Shown: one piece after another, positions 8,525 to 17,836 of the stretch
How the letters are laid out: every line of letters begins with the position of its first letter
Numbering within the stretch: the stretch's first letter is position 1
Source of the DNA: Bradyrhizobium sp. ARR65
Lineage (GTDB): Bacteria > Pseudomonadota > Alphaproteobacteria > Rhizobiales > Xanthobacteraceae
Assembly: GCF_000472385.1 (NCBI RefSeq)
Contig: NZ_AWZU01000026.1
Location: 1-59,108, forward strand
Direction of reading: 5' to 3'
DNA length: 59,108 nt
Position numbers and translations under genes: made by a program
Notes under the pieces: model-generated
The model's database searches: none
What the model was told of the DNA's origin: nothing
The model's input: the letters and a program-made list of their open reading frames with translations, nothing else

Positions 8525-8596
8525 TGAGAGATTGCGCCCTTCTATTGGATGGATGAGGCGTTGAACAGGCTTCAAAAAGCGAAACCCAACAAACAG

Positions 8597-8627
8597 ATCC
8601 CCGCGGCACCGGCGGCACCGCGGGGAT
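8597..8627 (-). terminator. Candidate terminator after the LctP-family permease
   Basis: A perfect ten-base-pair stem (8597-8606 with 8618-8627) around an 11-base loop. On the minus strand it is followed by a moderately T-rich stretch without a long T run. It is about 50 bases after the permease stop. Confidence 0.5.
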
Positions 8628-8675
8628 TGTTGTTACGACATTCGTCGCTTGTGCTCGCAACGACGCCCTGACGCC

Positions 8676-10280
8676 TCAGAGCTTGGCGATGCCTGGGAAG
8701 AAAAGATAGCAGGCGACGCTGATCACGATCAGGTAACAGAGCAGCACCAGAGTCCACATAAAATTGTGCCTGATGACTTCACCTTCATTGCGCACGAAGC
8801 GTGTGGTCGACACGCCGACGCTCGCGGTTTGTGGCGCGATCGGCTTGCCGATCTCCGAGCCAACGGAGTTGACGGTCGGCAGCAGCAGCGGCGGAAAGCC
8901 CAGGATCTGCCCGACCAGCGCCTGGAACTTGCCGAACATCGCATTGGTGGACGTGTTGCTGCCTGACAGAGCGACGCCGATAAACCCGAGAATCGGAGCG
9001 ACGACGATGAAAGCGGAGCCGATAGACGAGAACGCCTTCGCGAGCGAAGCCGCCATGCCGGAAAAATTGTACACATAGGCCAGGCCGAAGATAAACACGC
9101 CCACAAGCAAGGCGCCCCACATCTGCGTCCAGGTCTTGTTCCAGATTTCGGCAAGCTGCTGTCTGTTCACGCGCAGCAGCAGTGCGACGACAATCCATGA
9201 TGCAAGGATGGCCGAGCCCCCGACAAACGGCGTCCAGTTGAAGATCGCCGCGATCGTCGCTCCCTCGGCGATCGAGGATGCCGCGGTGACCTGCGTGTGG
9301 AACAGCACGATGCTTGGCAGCTTGGACCACGGGCCTGTCCAGGCGACCACGATGATGATCAGCACGGCGATCGGCAGCCAGGCCTGAACGACGTCGCCGC
9401 CGGAAAGACCATGGCCGGCCCCCGTGCCAGTGCTCGTCAACGGCGCACCGCCATAGCCTCGCATCTGACTGGGCTGCCAGACCTTGAGCAGGAGCAACAG
9501 GCAAACAAAGCACACGATCGCCCCCGCCACGTCAGGCAGATAGGGACCGAGATAGGAGCCGACAGGCAATTGGCCGGCGATATAGGCGAGCGACCCGACC
9601 ACGGCCAGCGGCCATGCCTCCCACATGCCTTTCTTGCCCGATACGAGATAAAGCAGGATCCACGGCGGCAGCAGCGCCAGGATCGCGACGATCTTGCTGA
9701 TCGAAGCAGACAGCGCGAGCAATGGATAACCAGTGACGGCCGCGAGCGCGATGATCGGTGCACCGAGTGCCCCGTAGGAGACAGGTGCGTTGTTAGCAAT
9801 GGCTGCAACCCGGATCGCATCGAGATCGGGAATGCCGAGGGCGATCAGGATTGGCGCGACAAATGCCCATGGATAACCGAAGCCGACAAGGCCCTCCAGG
9901 AGCGCGCCGAATGCCCAGGCAAACAGGATGGTTTGCACGCGGATATCCTGCGTTGCCTGCGCGATCAGCCAACGTCGCAGCTTGTCGAACGTGCCGGTGA
10001 CGACCAGCGTGTTGAAGAGCATCACGCCCCAGAACGTGATCCAGTTGACGTTCCATACACCTGTCGCGGCGCCGTAGAGATAGGCGCGGATGCCCTCATC
10101 GAGGGGCATGCGCCAGACCCAGAGCCCGAGCGCAAGCGTAATAAGCGAACCGACGAGCGTCGCAATCCAGGCCGACCAGCGAAGCGCCGCCAGCATGAAG
10201 AGCAGCGCCGCGACGGGAACCAAGGCGACGAGCCAAGTGATGAACATATTGCCGGTAGGATCGAGAATTTGCTTGAACAT
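8676..10280 (-). CDS. lldP: LctP-family L-lactate/glycolate permease
   Basis: An inner-membrane proton-coupled transporter of 534 residues with 12 or more hydrophobic segments along its length. Family signatures include GALLEGLVGFGYPWAFVAPIL, here near residue 130, GAPIIALAAVTGYPLL, and the C-terminal SGSNTSTNAMFGKFQ. The start at 10280 (MFKQILDPTG) is chosen because GGGGAGGAAG lies just upstream; the frame extends further without support. The family takes up L-lactate, D-lactate and glycolate. With glcDEF 4-11 kb away, glycolate (GlcA-like) is a plausible substrate, but sequence alone cannot separate these. Divergent from the ABC exporter gene. Confidence 0.9.
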   Translation of the reverse strand: MFKQILDPTGNMFITWLVALVPVAALLFMLAALRWSAWIATLVGSLITLALGLWVWRMPLDEGIRAYLYGAATGVWNVNWITFWGVMLFNTLVVTGTFDKLRRWLIAQATQDIRVQTILFAWAFGALLEGLVGFGYPWAFVAPILIALGIPDLDAIRVAAIANNAPVSYGALGAPIIALAAVTGYPLLALSASISKIVAILALLPPWILLYLVSGKKGMWEAWPLAVVGSLAYIAGQLPVGSYLGPYLPDVAGAIVCFVCLLLLLKVWQPSQMRGYGGAPLTSTGTGAGHGLSGGDVVQAWLPIAVLIIIVVAWTGPWSKLPSIVLFHTQVTAASSIAEGATIAAIFNWTPFVGGSAILASWIVVALLLRVNRQQLAEIWNKTWTQMWGALLVGVFIFGLAYVYNFSGMAASLAKAFSSIGSAFIVVAPILGFIGVALSGSNTSTNAMFGKFQALVGQILGFPPLLLPTVNSVGSEIGKPIAPQTASVGVSTTRFVRNEGEVIRHNFMWTLVLLCYLIVISVACYLFFPGIAKL

Positions 10281-10598
10281 TGCGCTTCCTCCCCACGCCA
10301 CTATGAGCGCCCGGCCGGCGTGGACGGACCGGGCGGCCTGGCGTGGTTTGCGGAGGGCCTTGGTAATGTGCGACGTGAGCTTAAGAATTCGGCACACGGC
10401 CAAACTCTGCTCAAAAGCTCGCGAAATATGAAGGCGCGCCACCCCTCGCCGTGAAGGCCATGCTAGGGTTGACTCCAAGGCCCGGACAAGCCAACGCGAA
10501 CCGCGATACTTACGACTTTAGTCTAGGCAGAGCCCCGTTGGGCCGAATTCAGCCTGTCTTTCAGGTCCTTAAATCCGCACCCCAGGAGATGCTGATCT
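10281..10598. other. Intergenic region between permease and ABC transporter
   Basis: This 318-base stretch separates divergent genes and must hold both promoters. I see no clear operator, repeat or RNA gene in it. Confidence 0.5.
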
Positions 10599-12356
10599 GT
10601 GAAGAAAATCCGCTCGACACTTGCGATCGTGTGGCGCATCGCCGCCCCCTATTTCCGCTCCGAGGACAAGCTGGCCGGTCTTACGCTGCTCGTAGCCGTG
10701 ATTGCGATCGAACTCTCGCTGGTGGCAATCGATGTGGTGCTGAACCAATGGTACAATAGATTTTATAACGATCTTCAGGAACGGAACTGGAATGGCTTCG
10801 TCTGGGAGATCGGCTTCTTCATCGTTCTCGCCTCGCTCAACGTCGCCCTCTCGATCTATCAGCTCTATCTCAATCAATGGCTCCAGATCCGCTGGCGGCG
10901 CTGGATGACCAGCCGCTATCTTGGCAGATGGCTGCACGAGGCCAATCACTATCGCATGCAACTCACCGGCGATGCCGCTGACAACCCGGACCAGCGTATT
11001 TCCGACGACGTGAAGATGTTCGTCGAGCAGACCATCGGCATCGTCGTGGGCCTGCTCAGCGCGGTCGTGACGCTCGCCTCGTTCGTCGTCATTCTGTGGG
11101 GCCTGTCGAACGCGGCGCCCTTGCATTTGGCCGGCCAGGACTGGGCGATTCCCGGCTATCTCGTGTGGTGCGCGCTGATCTACGCCGTGTTCGGCACGGC
11201 GCTGACGCAATGGATCGGCTCCCCGCTGGTGAACCTCTCGTTCGAACAGCAACGCTATGAGGCCGACTTCCGCTTCAACCTGGTACGGGTACGCGAAAAC
11301 TCCGAACAAATCGCGTTGTTGCGTGGCGAGGGCGCCGAGCGCGAACGGCTGTCGGAGCGCTTCGGACGCGTCGTCCACAACTGGTACCAGATCATGAGCC
11401 GCACCAAACGGCTCACGGCCTTCACTACGAGCTACTCGCAGGCCGCGGTAATCTTCCCCTACGTGCTCGTTGCACCAGCCTATTTCGCCGAGAAGATTCA
11501 GCTCGGTGGCCTGATGCAGACGGCCTCCGCCTTCGGCAGCGTGCAGAAAGCACTGTCGTTCTTCGTATCGATCTACCGCTCGCTGGCCGAATGGCGTGCC
11601 GTGGTCGCCCGTCTCGACGGCTTCGAAATGTCGATCGAGAGCGCAGCAACGCTGCCGTCTAGGCCGCCCTCGATCGACGTGGTCCCGTCGGGCAGCGATA
11701 CGATCGACGTGGCACAACTGATGGTCCGCCTGCCGAACGGCCTGCCGCTGATCTCGGCTGACAGCTTCAGCATCGCAGCGAACGAGCGCACGCTGGTGAC
11801 CGGGCCCTCGGGCGCCGGCAAGTCGACCCTGTTCCGCGCCATTGCCGGTGTCTGGCCGTTCGGCAGCGGCTCGATTGCAGTCCCGGCGCATGCGAGTCTC
11901 ATGATGCTGCCGCAGCGGCCGTATTTCCCTGTCGGCACGCTTCGGGCCGCGATCGTCTACCCGGCACAGCCGGGCGAGTTCAGCACCGAGCAGATCACCG
12001 ATATCTTGGCCGCGGTCGGCCTTTCAAAGCTCGAGCCGCGCTTGGACGAGGAGGAACACTGGAATCGGATGCTCTCGCTCGGCGAGCAGCAGCGGCTGGG
12101 GTTGGCGCGGGCGCTGCTGCACGCGCCGCAATACCTGTTCCTGGACGAGGCGACGGCTTCCCTCGACGAAGCCGCCGAGGCACGGCTCTACCGGATGCTG
12201 GAGGAGCGCTTGCCGGCGACCACGATCGTCTCGATCGGCCACCGCTCCACGCTTGCGGCATTCCACGAGCGCAACGTGGTGCTGACCCGCGAGGGCGACA
12301 GGTACGCGCTGCAAAGCCCAAGCAAGGAAGAAGTGAAGCCCTCTTTGGCCGAATAG
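10599..12356 (+). CDS. SbmA/BacA- or YddA-like ABC exporter (fused permease and ATPase)
   Basis: Protein of 585 residues. About six membrane segments form an ABC_membrane_2-type domain (residues 1-330), followed by an ATPase domain with Walker A GPSGAGKST (402-410), signature LSLGEQQR (from 492) and Walker B YLFLDEA (from 512). The membrane part (for example NQWYNRFYNDLQERNW) resembles the SbmA/BacA family, whose members take up peptides, but a fused ATPase places it with YddA/Rv1819c-type proteins. The substrate is unknown; vitamin B12, peptides or long-chain acyl compounds are known for relatives. The start is GTG 10599, with AGGAGA at 10584-10589. Confidence 0.9.
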   Translation: MKKIRSTLAIVWRIAAPYFRSEDKLAGLTLLVAVIAIELSLVAIDVVLNQWYNRFYNDLQERNWNGFVWEIGFFIVLASLNVALSIYQLYLNQWLQIRWRRWMTSRYLGRWLHEANHYRMQLTGDAADNPDQRISDDVKMFVEQTIGIVVGLLSAVVTLASFVVILWGLSNAAPLHLAGQDWAIPGYLVWCALIYAVFGTALTQWIGSPLVNLSFEQQRYEADFRFNLVRVRENSEQIALLRGEGAERERLSERFGRVVHNWYQIMSRTKRLTAFTTSYSQAAVIFPYVLVAPAYFAEKIQLGGLMQTASAFGSVQKALSFFVSIYRSLAEWRAVVARLDGFEMSIESAATLPSRPPSIDVVPSGSDTIDVAQLMVRLPNGLPLISADSFSIAANERTLVTGPSGAGKSTLFRAIAGVWPFGSGSIAVPAHASLMMLPQRPYFPVGTLRAAIVYPAQPGEFSTEQITDILAAVGLSKLEPRLDEEEHWNRMLSLGEQQRLGLARALLHAPQYLFLDEATASLDEAAEARLYRMLEERLPATTIVSIGHRSTLAAFHERNVVLTREGDRYALQSPSKEEVKPSLAE

Positions 12357-12427
12357 CCCCCTCACCGCGCGGCCGAAGTCAAGGCTGCGGCGCGCGCATC
12401 TCCGGGGCCAGTCAAACGAGGAAAGCA

Positions 12428-12457
12428 AAGGGGCGGCAGATCTCTCTGCCGCCCCTT
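12428..12457 (-). terminator. Terminator between convergent ABC and porin genes
   Basis: A perfect 13-base-pair stem (12428-12440 with 12445-12457) around a four-base loop. On the minus strand it runs into TTTGCTTTCC, so it mainly serves the porin gene. It may also act on the converging ABC transcript. Confidence 0.85.
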
Positions 12458-12478
12458 CCACAATCTTTCGGTGAAAGC

Positions 12479-13492
12479 TTACTTTAGGTTGGTGATCGCC
12501 GTCAGGTCGGCGGAGAGCTTGGCCACGCCGGCCGCGCCGCACCAGTTGGAGCCGAAGCCACCCGGATTGATCGCGGTGATGAAGGCCGGGTTGAAGTCCT
12601 TGGTCTGGAAGTCGCTGGTGAAGGCGTTGCAGGAAGCCTTCGACAGGTCGGTGTCGTAGTAGCGCAGATCCAGCGTAAACACCTTCCAGGTGAAGCCGAC
12701 GCCGACGTTCCAGGTGTTGTAGCTGGGCTCAGGAATACCGGCGGAGTAATTGGCCAGCACGCTGGTCACACCATAGAAGGCGTCCGACGTTCCGAGCCAC
12801 TGGCGGCCGAACTCGCCGGAGACGTACATGCCGACGCCGCTGCTGCCGAAGATCGTGCCCGGCGCGGTCCACTTGGCGGTCACCGAGGAGTAGTTGCCCC
12901 AGGCGCCCAAGTTGAGGAAGTTGGGCGAGTAGTACTCGTTGAAGCCTACCGACCACTGGTCGTTGATGGCGATATTCAGCTTGCCGTAGCCTTCGAAGAA
13001 GCTCGCATCGCGCTTGGCGACGTTGCCGTTCGGCAGACTGCCGTTGAGCACGCAGTTCAGCTCGGAGCCCGGGATGCCCGAGCCTGGGAAAGCGCCGGCG
13101 TTGAAGCACTGTCCACCCGGATAGAGGTAGCCCCACACGCCGAAGTCGAAGGCGAAGATGCCGAAGGTCGGACGGATACCGCCATAGACATCGATTTCGG
13201 CCGCCGCGCGGTTCGGGAACGAGATGCTCTCACCCGACACGCCCAAGTAGAGCTGCAGGTCCTTGTTCACGTTGTACCGGGGCTCGAAATAGGCCGCCAC
13301 GGAGGCCTGGTGGTTCGACTGGGTGATACCGCGGAAAATGTAGTCGTTCATGATGGCACTGCCGAAAGCAATGTCCCATGGTTCAAATGCCGGCGGCGGC
13401 GGCGCCTTGAGCGCCTTCGTTGGCAAATCGGCCGCGAAGGCCGAGCCGGAAACCATTGCTAGCGCCGTTGCTAACAAAGCGACTTTCTTCAT
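12479..13492 (-). CDS. TorF-family putative outer-membrane porin
   Basis: Protein of 337 residues. A signal peptide MKKVALLATALAMVSGSAFA is followed by the mature start ADLPTKALKAPPPP, common for outer-membrane proteins of this group. The body has alternating hydrophobic beta strands with aromatic residues. The segment DIAFGSAIMNDYIFRGITQS is the signature of the TIGR02001/TorF family. Family members are putative beta-barrel porins; the solute is unknown. The start at 13492 is preferred over 13507 because the signal peptide begins there and GGGGA precedes it. Confidence 0.88.
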   Translation of the reverse strand: MKKVALLATALAMVSGSAFAADLPTKALKAPPPPAFEPWDIAFGSAIMNDYIFRGITQSNHQASVAAYFEPRYNVNKDLQLYLGVSGESISFPNRAAAEIDVYGGIRPTFGIFAFDFGVWGYLYPGGQCFNAGAFPGSGIPGSELNCVLNGSLPNGNVAKRDASFFEGYGKLNIAINDQWSVGFNEYYSPNFLNLGAWGNYSSVTAKWTAPGTIFGSSGVGMYVSGEFGRQWLGTSDAFYGVTSVLANYSAGIPEPSYNTWNVGVGFTWKVFTLDLRYYDTDLSKASCNAFTSDFQTKDFNPAFITAINPGGFGSNWCGAAGVAKLSADLTAITNLK

Positions 13493-14070
13493 GACAATCC
13501 CCATCACAGTCCAAGTTCAGCCCGACCTTGGCGGCGCCCCCCGGGGGCAAGCGGTATCCGGCTGCGGCCCAAAATCTCAGTGCTCGGCACTGTGGAACGG
13601 AGCATCTTTACCGTGAAGCCAAAAACGCAAGCATCTGCCGACTTTTTAGGCGTTCCGCTGAATCTAGCGCAGGTTGTTTTCATGTGTGGCATTCCGACAA
13701 CAGCTTTGAGCGTCACCGTCCGGAAAATCACGGAGATCGATCGCGCCTCAGCCCGGACAAGCCACTCGCATTCGCCGCTGCGAATCAGCCATCGCGAATC
13801 ATGCGCAAGGTGAGAAGAGCTATCGGACAAGTGAAAAGGCCGCGGCGAAGACCGCGGCCCCGGGATCGCAAGTTGCATCGCAAAGCCTGAGCTCAAATGC
13901 CGGCTCGCGCCTGAGTTGAGCCGATCCGATTGACCGCACCTGGCCCTTTCGAAAAAAAATCGGCTCAATCTCGCAAGACAGGATCTCGCAAGACCCGGAG
14001 CGCGACGGCGATTCGACTGAAGCACCTCGCGCTCCGGCATACGTGCGTCGGGCGCTGCGAGCGACTGCAG
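13493..14070. other. Long intergenic region with two strong hairpins; possible small RNA
   Basis: No convincing gene is seen in these 578 bases. The left part is the porin promoter region. A perfect eight-base-pair stem (13838-13845 with 13852-13859) runs into TTTTC on the minus strand and looks like a terminator. A second, perfect 11-base-pair stem (13995-14005 with 14027-14037) has a 21-base loop. Between them is the direct repeat CTCGCAAGAC (13971-13980 and 13985-13994). The layout would suit a minus-strand small RNA or a structured 3' end of the H1-like mRNA. Confidence 0.4.
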
Positions 14071-14415
14071 CTATTGGCCCTGGTCCTCTCCACCCGTCGA
14101 AGCACCGTCGCCCCATGATTGCGCGGGGCTTTGGCTCGGCGTGGCCCAGCTCGGGGCCGGCTCTTCCGACTCGGGAGCCGGGGCAGGAGCAGGCTTCGGA
14201 GCAGCCGATCTCTTCTTGGCCGCGCTCTTCTTCGGAGCAGCTTTCTTTGCAGCCTTCTTGGCGGATTTCTTCGGCGCCGCCTTCTTTGCCGCGGCTTTCT
14301 TTGCCGACTTCGCCTTTTTCGCCGACTTCTTCGAAGCCCTCTTCGCCGCCTTCGCAGCTACAACCTTCTTCTTTTTCGCCTTCTTACCCTTCTTGGCCTT
14401 TTTCCCTTTAGCCAT
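14071..14415 (-). CDS. Histone H1-like Lys/Ala-rich protein
   Basis: Protein of 114 residues. Residues 1-80 are almost entirely Lys and Ala in AAKK and KKSAKK repeats, as in the C-terminal tail of histone H1 and in bacterial H1-like proteins; this part very likely binds DNA or RNA. The last 35 residues are Pro-, Ser- and Glu-rich and uncharged or acidic, which is unusual. The start at 14415 has AGGAGG upstream. The low-complexity repeats make homology unreliable. The role could be nucleoid compaction or another nucleic-acid function. Monocistronic. Confidence 0.85.
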   Translation of the reverse strand: MAKGKKAKKGKKAKKKKVVAAKAAKRASKKSAKKAKSAKKAAAKKAAPKKSAKKAAKKAAPKKSAAKKRSAAPKPAPAPAPESEEPAPSWATPSQSPAQSWGDGASTGGEDQGQ

Positions 14416-14493
14416 CGTGGTCCTCCTATTGCCGCCGATCAATGTGCAATCGGGCGCTTCAAGTCGTCCGCATCTTTGGCCGGGCCAATTCGA

Positions 14494-15810
14494 TCATTCC
14501 GATCCTGGCCGGGGACCGCCTGTCGCCCAATCGAGAAGCTCAATGGTGTGGACGACAGGAACTGACGTGCCGCCGGCAATCTGCACCATGCACCCAATAT
14601 TGCCCGCCGCAATCATGTCCGGCTTGACGCTTGCGATGTTGGCGATCTTGCGATCACGCAGTTGGCTCGCAATGTCAGGCTGGAGAATGTTGTAAGTCCC
14701 CGCCGAGCCGCAACACAAATGGCTCTCAGGCACATCTTTCACCACGAATCCATTCTTGGAAAGCAAATCTTTCGGAAGAGCTGTGATTTTCTGTCCATGC
14801 TGCAGCGAACATGCCGAGTGATAGGCGACGACGACGCCGCTTTGTTGCTGGCAAGGCCTGAGCTCAAGGCCGGCAAGATACTCGGTGATGTCCTTGGCGA
14901 GCGCCGAGACCTTCGCGGCAGGCGCGGCAAAATCGCGATCGGTGCGCAGCATATGCCCATAGTCCTTGATCACCGTGCCGCATCCGGAGGTCGTGATCAC
15001 GATGGCATCGAGCCCGCCGCGCTCGGCCTCGGCGGTCCAGGCCGCGACATTGGCGCGCGCCCGCGCCAATGCATCGTCGTCGCGGCCCATGTGATGGGTC
15101 AGCGCGCCGCAGCATTGTTCGTCGGCGACCAGCACGACTTCAATGCCGTGGCGGGTCAAAACATTGATGGCGGCCTGGTTGATTCGCGGTGCCAGCACCT
15201 GTTGCGCGCAGCCCTGCAGCAGCGCGACGCGTCCGCGCTTCTCTCCTTGGGCCGGAAATACGCTGCCTGCGGCCGGTCCCGGCGCCGGCAGATGGCTCGG
15301 CGAGAGCGCCAGCATCGCCCTGATGCGACGCAGCAAGGTCGGGTTCGCCTGGCGTCCTTTGGGGGCCGGCAACAGCGCCAGAAGCGGACGTGCGAGCCGT
15401 CCCAGCCGAGTGGCGGCGCGGAAGGCGGCGGGCCGGGGCAGCACGAAGCCAAGCACCTCGCGCAGCAGCCGCTCGGTCAGCGGCCGCTTGTACTGCTTTT
15501 CGATTCGCACCCGCGCCTGGTCGACCAGATGCATGTAGTGCACCCCCGACGGACAGGTGGTCATGCAGGCAAGGCAGGAGAGGCAACGGTCGATGTGCTT
15601 GACCACCTCGTGGGTCGGCGGCTTCTCCTTCTCCAGCATCTCGCGGATCAGGTAGATTCGCCCGCGCGGGCTATCGAGCTCGTCCCCGAGCAGCACGTAG
15701 GTCGGGCAGGTCGCGGTGCAGAAGCCGCAATGCACGCAGGCCCGCAGGATCTTGTCGGCTTCCGCGACATCGGGATCGGCGAGCTGGGCAAGGCTGAACT
15801 CGGTTTTCAT
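14494..15810 (-). CDS. glcF: Glycolate oxidase iron-sulfur subunit GlcF
   Basis: Protein of 438 residues. It passes electrons from the flavin subunits of membrane-associated glycolate dehydrogenase. Two 4Fe-4S motifs are near the N-terminus, CVHCGFCTATCP and CLSCLACMTTCP. Two cysteine-rich CCG-type domains follow (ADEQCCGALTHH and SHLCCGSAGTYN), as in heterodisulfide-reductase-like subunits. The start at 15810 overlaps the glcE stop by four bases (ATGA), so the two are translationally coupled. The longer open frame to 16149 lies inside glcE and is discarded. Confidence 0.96.
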   Translation of the reverse strand: MKTEFSLAQLADPDVAEADKILRACVHCGFCTATCPTYVLLGDELDSPRGRIYLIREMLEKEKPPTHEVVKHIDRCLSCLACMTTCPSGVHYMHLVDQARVRIEKQYKRPLTERLLREVLGFVLPRPAAFRAATRLGRLARPLLALLPAPKGRQANPTLLRRIRAMLALSPSHLPAPGPAAGSVFPAQGEKRGRVALLQGCAQQVLAPRINQAAINVLTRHGIEVVLVADEQCCGALTHHMGRDDDALARARANVAAWTAEAERGGLDAIVITTSGCGTVIKDYGHMLRTDRDFAAPAAKVSALAKDITEYLAGLELRPCQQQSGVVVAYHSACSLQHGQKITALPKDLLSKNGFVVKDVPESHLCCGSAGTYNILQPDIASQLRDRKIANIASVKPDMIAAGNIGCMVQIAGGTSVPVVHTIELLDWATGGPRPGSE

Positions 15811-17042
15811 GCGCCCTCCCGCGTGAGCCGGCCGCGATTGAAGATGCGCTTCGGATCGAAGCTGTTGCGGATCCGCTCGCTCAAACTCGCAAGCCCTGAT
15901 GGTTGCGGGTGGAACACGTCGATCGCGCGACGGACCTGCTCGGACCCGCGGATCAGGGTCGCGTGCCCGCCGCCCGCCTCGGCGCGCCGACGCACCACCG
16001 CGGCCTGCGCGTCCGGCTTGGGCGGCAAGGCCGCCCAGATCAGGCCCCCGCCCCAATCGTAGATGACCTCGCCCCCGGTCTCGCGGGCAAGCGCCTGGCC
16101 AAGCGCGCCACCGGAAGCCGGCGGGCAGACGATCCGCCAGACCGGCCACACCCCAAGCGGCCCGTTTGCGGCGAAGGGGCGCACGTCGCGGATGGAATTC
16201 CAGACCTCCGCGGAGGCCTCATCCTCCAGGATCTGCGCCGTTCCGAACGGCTTCAGCGCGTCGGCAAGGGACCTCGCACGATGACTGGCCGAGACCAGGA
16301 TGCCTTCGAGCCGCAGCAAGGTCACGGCCTCCTTGGGCGAGCCGACGCCATTAAGGCCTGGCGCCTCGCCGCGCAGCGCCGAGGCGGGCAGATGTGCCGC
16401 CGCCGAGACGTCAAAGGGCGAGCCCAGCGCCGTCGTCATCGCGCGATTTGCCCCGAGATCGTCAAGCGCGCGCAGCACCAGCGTGCGCTCGGCCTCCGGC
16501 CGCGGCATAACCTTCAAGGTTACCTCGGTCATGACCGCGAGCGTGCCCCAGGAGCCCGCAAGCAGCTTGCAGAGATCGTAGCCGGTGACGTTCTTCACTA
16601 CTTTGCCGCCGGTCTTGAAGCTGTCGCCGAAGCCGGACACGGCATGCGCGCCCAGCAGGTGGTCGCGCACGCCGCCGGCCTTGATGCGGCGCGGCCCCGC
16701 AAGTCCGGCACCGATCATGCCTCCAATGGTTCCACGTTCCGGCGTTCCCAGCAGAAAGGCGGTATTGACCGGCTCGAAGGCGAATTGCTGGCTCTTGGAA
16801 TCGAGCAGCGACATGACATCCGAAAGCGGCGCGCCGGCCTGGATTGTGATGATCAGCTCGTTCGGCTCATAGGAGGTCACGGCATTGAGTGGTGACAGGT
16901 CGAGCACCGCATTGGTAGCCATCGCCTGCCCGATCAGCCGCTTGGAGCCATGGCCGATGATTTCCAGCGGCTGCTCGCCGGCAATCGCCGCGCGCACCGC
17001 ATCTTCGACGTCCTTGGCGTCTCTTATTTTCAGCGTGTCCAC
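15807..17042 (-). CDS. glcE: Glycolate oxidase FAD-binding subunit GlcE
   Basis: Protein of 411 residues, the usual size. It has an N-terminal FAD-binding type 4 domain with IIGHGSKRLIG and TIGGMIGAGLAGPRRIKAGG, and the segment VKNVTGYDLCKLLAGSWGTLAVMTEVTLKV is highly conserved in GlcE (start and end shown, near residues 148-177). It works with GlcD and GlcF to oxidise glycolate to glyoxylate. It is followed immediately by glcF. glcD lies 2.8 kb upstream in the same direction, beyond a block on the other strand. Confidence 0.95.
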   Translation of the reverse strand: MDTLKIRDAKDVEDAVRAAIAGEQPLEIIGHGSKRLIGQAMATNAVLDLSPLNAVTSYEPNELIITIQAGAPLSDVMSLLDSKSQQFAFEPVNTAFLLGTPERGTIGGMIGAGLAGPRRIKAGGVRDHLLGAHAVSGFGDSFKTGGKVVKNVTGYDLCKLLAGSWGTLAVMTEVTLKVMPRPEAERTLVLRALDDLGANRAMTTALGSPFDVSAAAHLPASALRGEAPGLNGVGSPKEAVTLLRLEGILVSASHRARSLADALKPFGTAQILEDEASAEVWNSIRDVRPFAANGPLGVWPVWRIVCPPASGGALGQALARETGGEVIYDWGGGLIWAALPPKPDAQAAVVRRRAEAGGGHATLIRGSEQVRRAIDVFHPQPSGLASLSERIRNSFDPKRIFNRGRLTREGA

Positions 17043-17247
17043 GGCCTAAGCGCGTAGCGAAATTCTCCGCCGAAATCAAATGGAAGGCTCGGCCGCTCGG
17101 GTCGCCCGCCTCCCGGGGACGCCGCACCATTACTTCGATCGGCATCGAATCATCTTCGATGATAATTCGCCATATATCGAATTGTATCCGCCGGAACGGG
17201 CCATTCGGCCTGTAACCGTCCGGGACGGATCAACAGGAGAAACCGCC

Positions 17248-17586
17248 ATGGATCGATATGCAATCGAGGACAGAACCATCAGCGAGGCCGTCAGCGACGG
17301 CGGGGTGCTGGTGGTCGCACAATGGGAAGCAAAGGAGGATCAGGCGGACAAGGTCGCCGAGATTCTGGACCGTTTCCTCCCGCAGGCACAGGCTGAGCCT
17401 GGGGCAAAACTGTTCCTGATCAGCAGGGCCAAGGACAACCCGGCGCAGTTCCTGTTCTACGAATTGTTCCGCGATGAAGCCGCCTTAAAGGCTCACCAGG
17501 AAAGCCCGCACTTCAAATCGTATATTGCGGGTCAGGCACTTCCGCTGCTGACAAGACGCGAACGCACGCAATACGCGCTGCTGTGA
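17248..17586 (+). CDS. ABM-type monooxygenase / quinol monooxygenase-like protein
   Basis: Protein of 112 residues with one antibiotic-biosynthesis-monooxygenase (dimeric alpha-beta barrel) domain. GGVLVVAQWEAKEDQADKV opens the first strand and helix, and LFYELFRDEAALKAHQESPHF is the classical second half (start at about residue 72). Relatives act on quinols or aromatic compounds without cofactor, but many are uncharacterised. The start ATG 17248 has AGGAGA upstream; the frame open to 17080 is not supported. It is first of three plus-strand genes lying between glcE and glcD. Confidence 0.82.
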   Translation: MDRYAIEDRTISEAVSDGGVLVVAQWEAKEDQADKVAEILDRFLPQAQAEPGAKLFLISRAKDNPAQFLFYELFRDEAALKAHQESPHFKSYIAGQALPLLTRRERTQYALL

Positions 17587-17836
17587 GGCTAACGTAAGTC
17601 CTGGGATATCGAACGTCCGGGGGCTCGAAATAGACGAAATAGAGAGGGCTGGCCATGATCGCCTTGGCTTGGGGCGCGGCTTGAGCCCTCTCGCTTGTCG
17701 CGGAACCCGATAAACCACCTGTGCCGACCTGTCTTCGCACTTCGACCACCGTCGAAGCGTAGCGAGAAACCGATACTTCGTCTTGCGAGTTGGGCCGACG
17801 AGCGCAGACGAACCACGCAAAGGAGAGAAGATCCAG

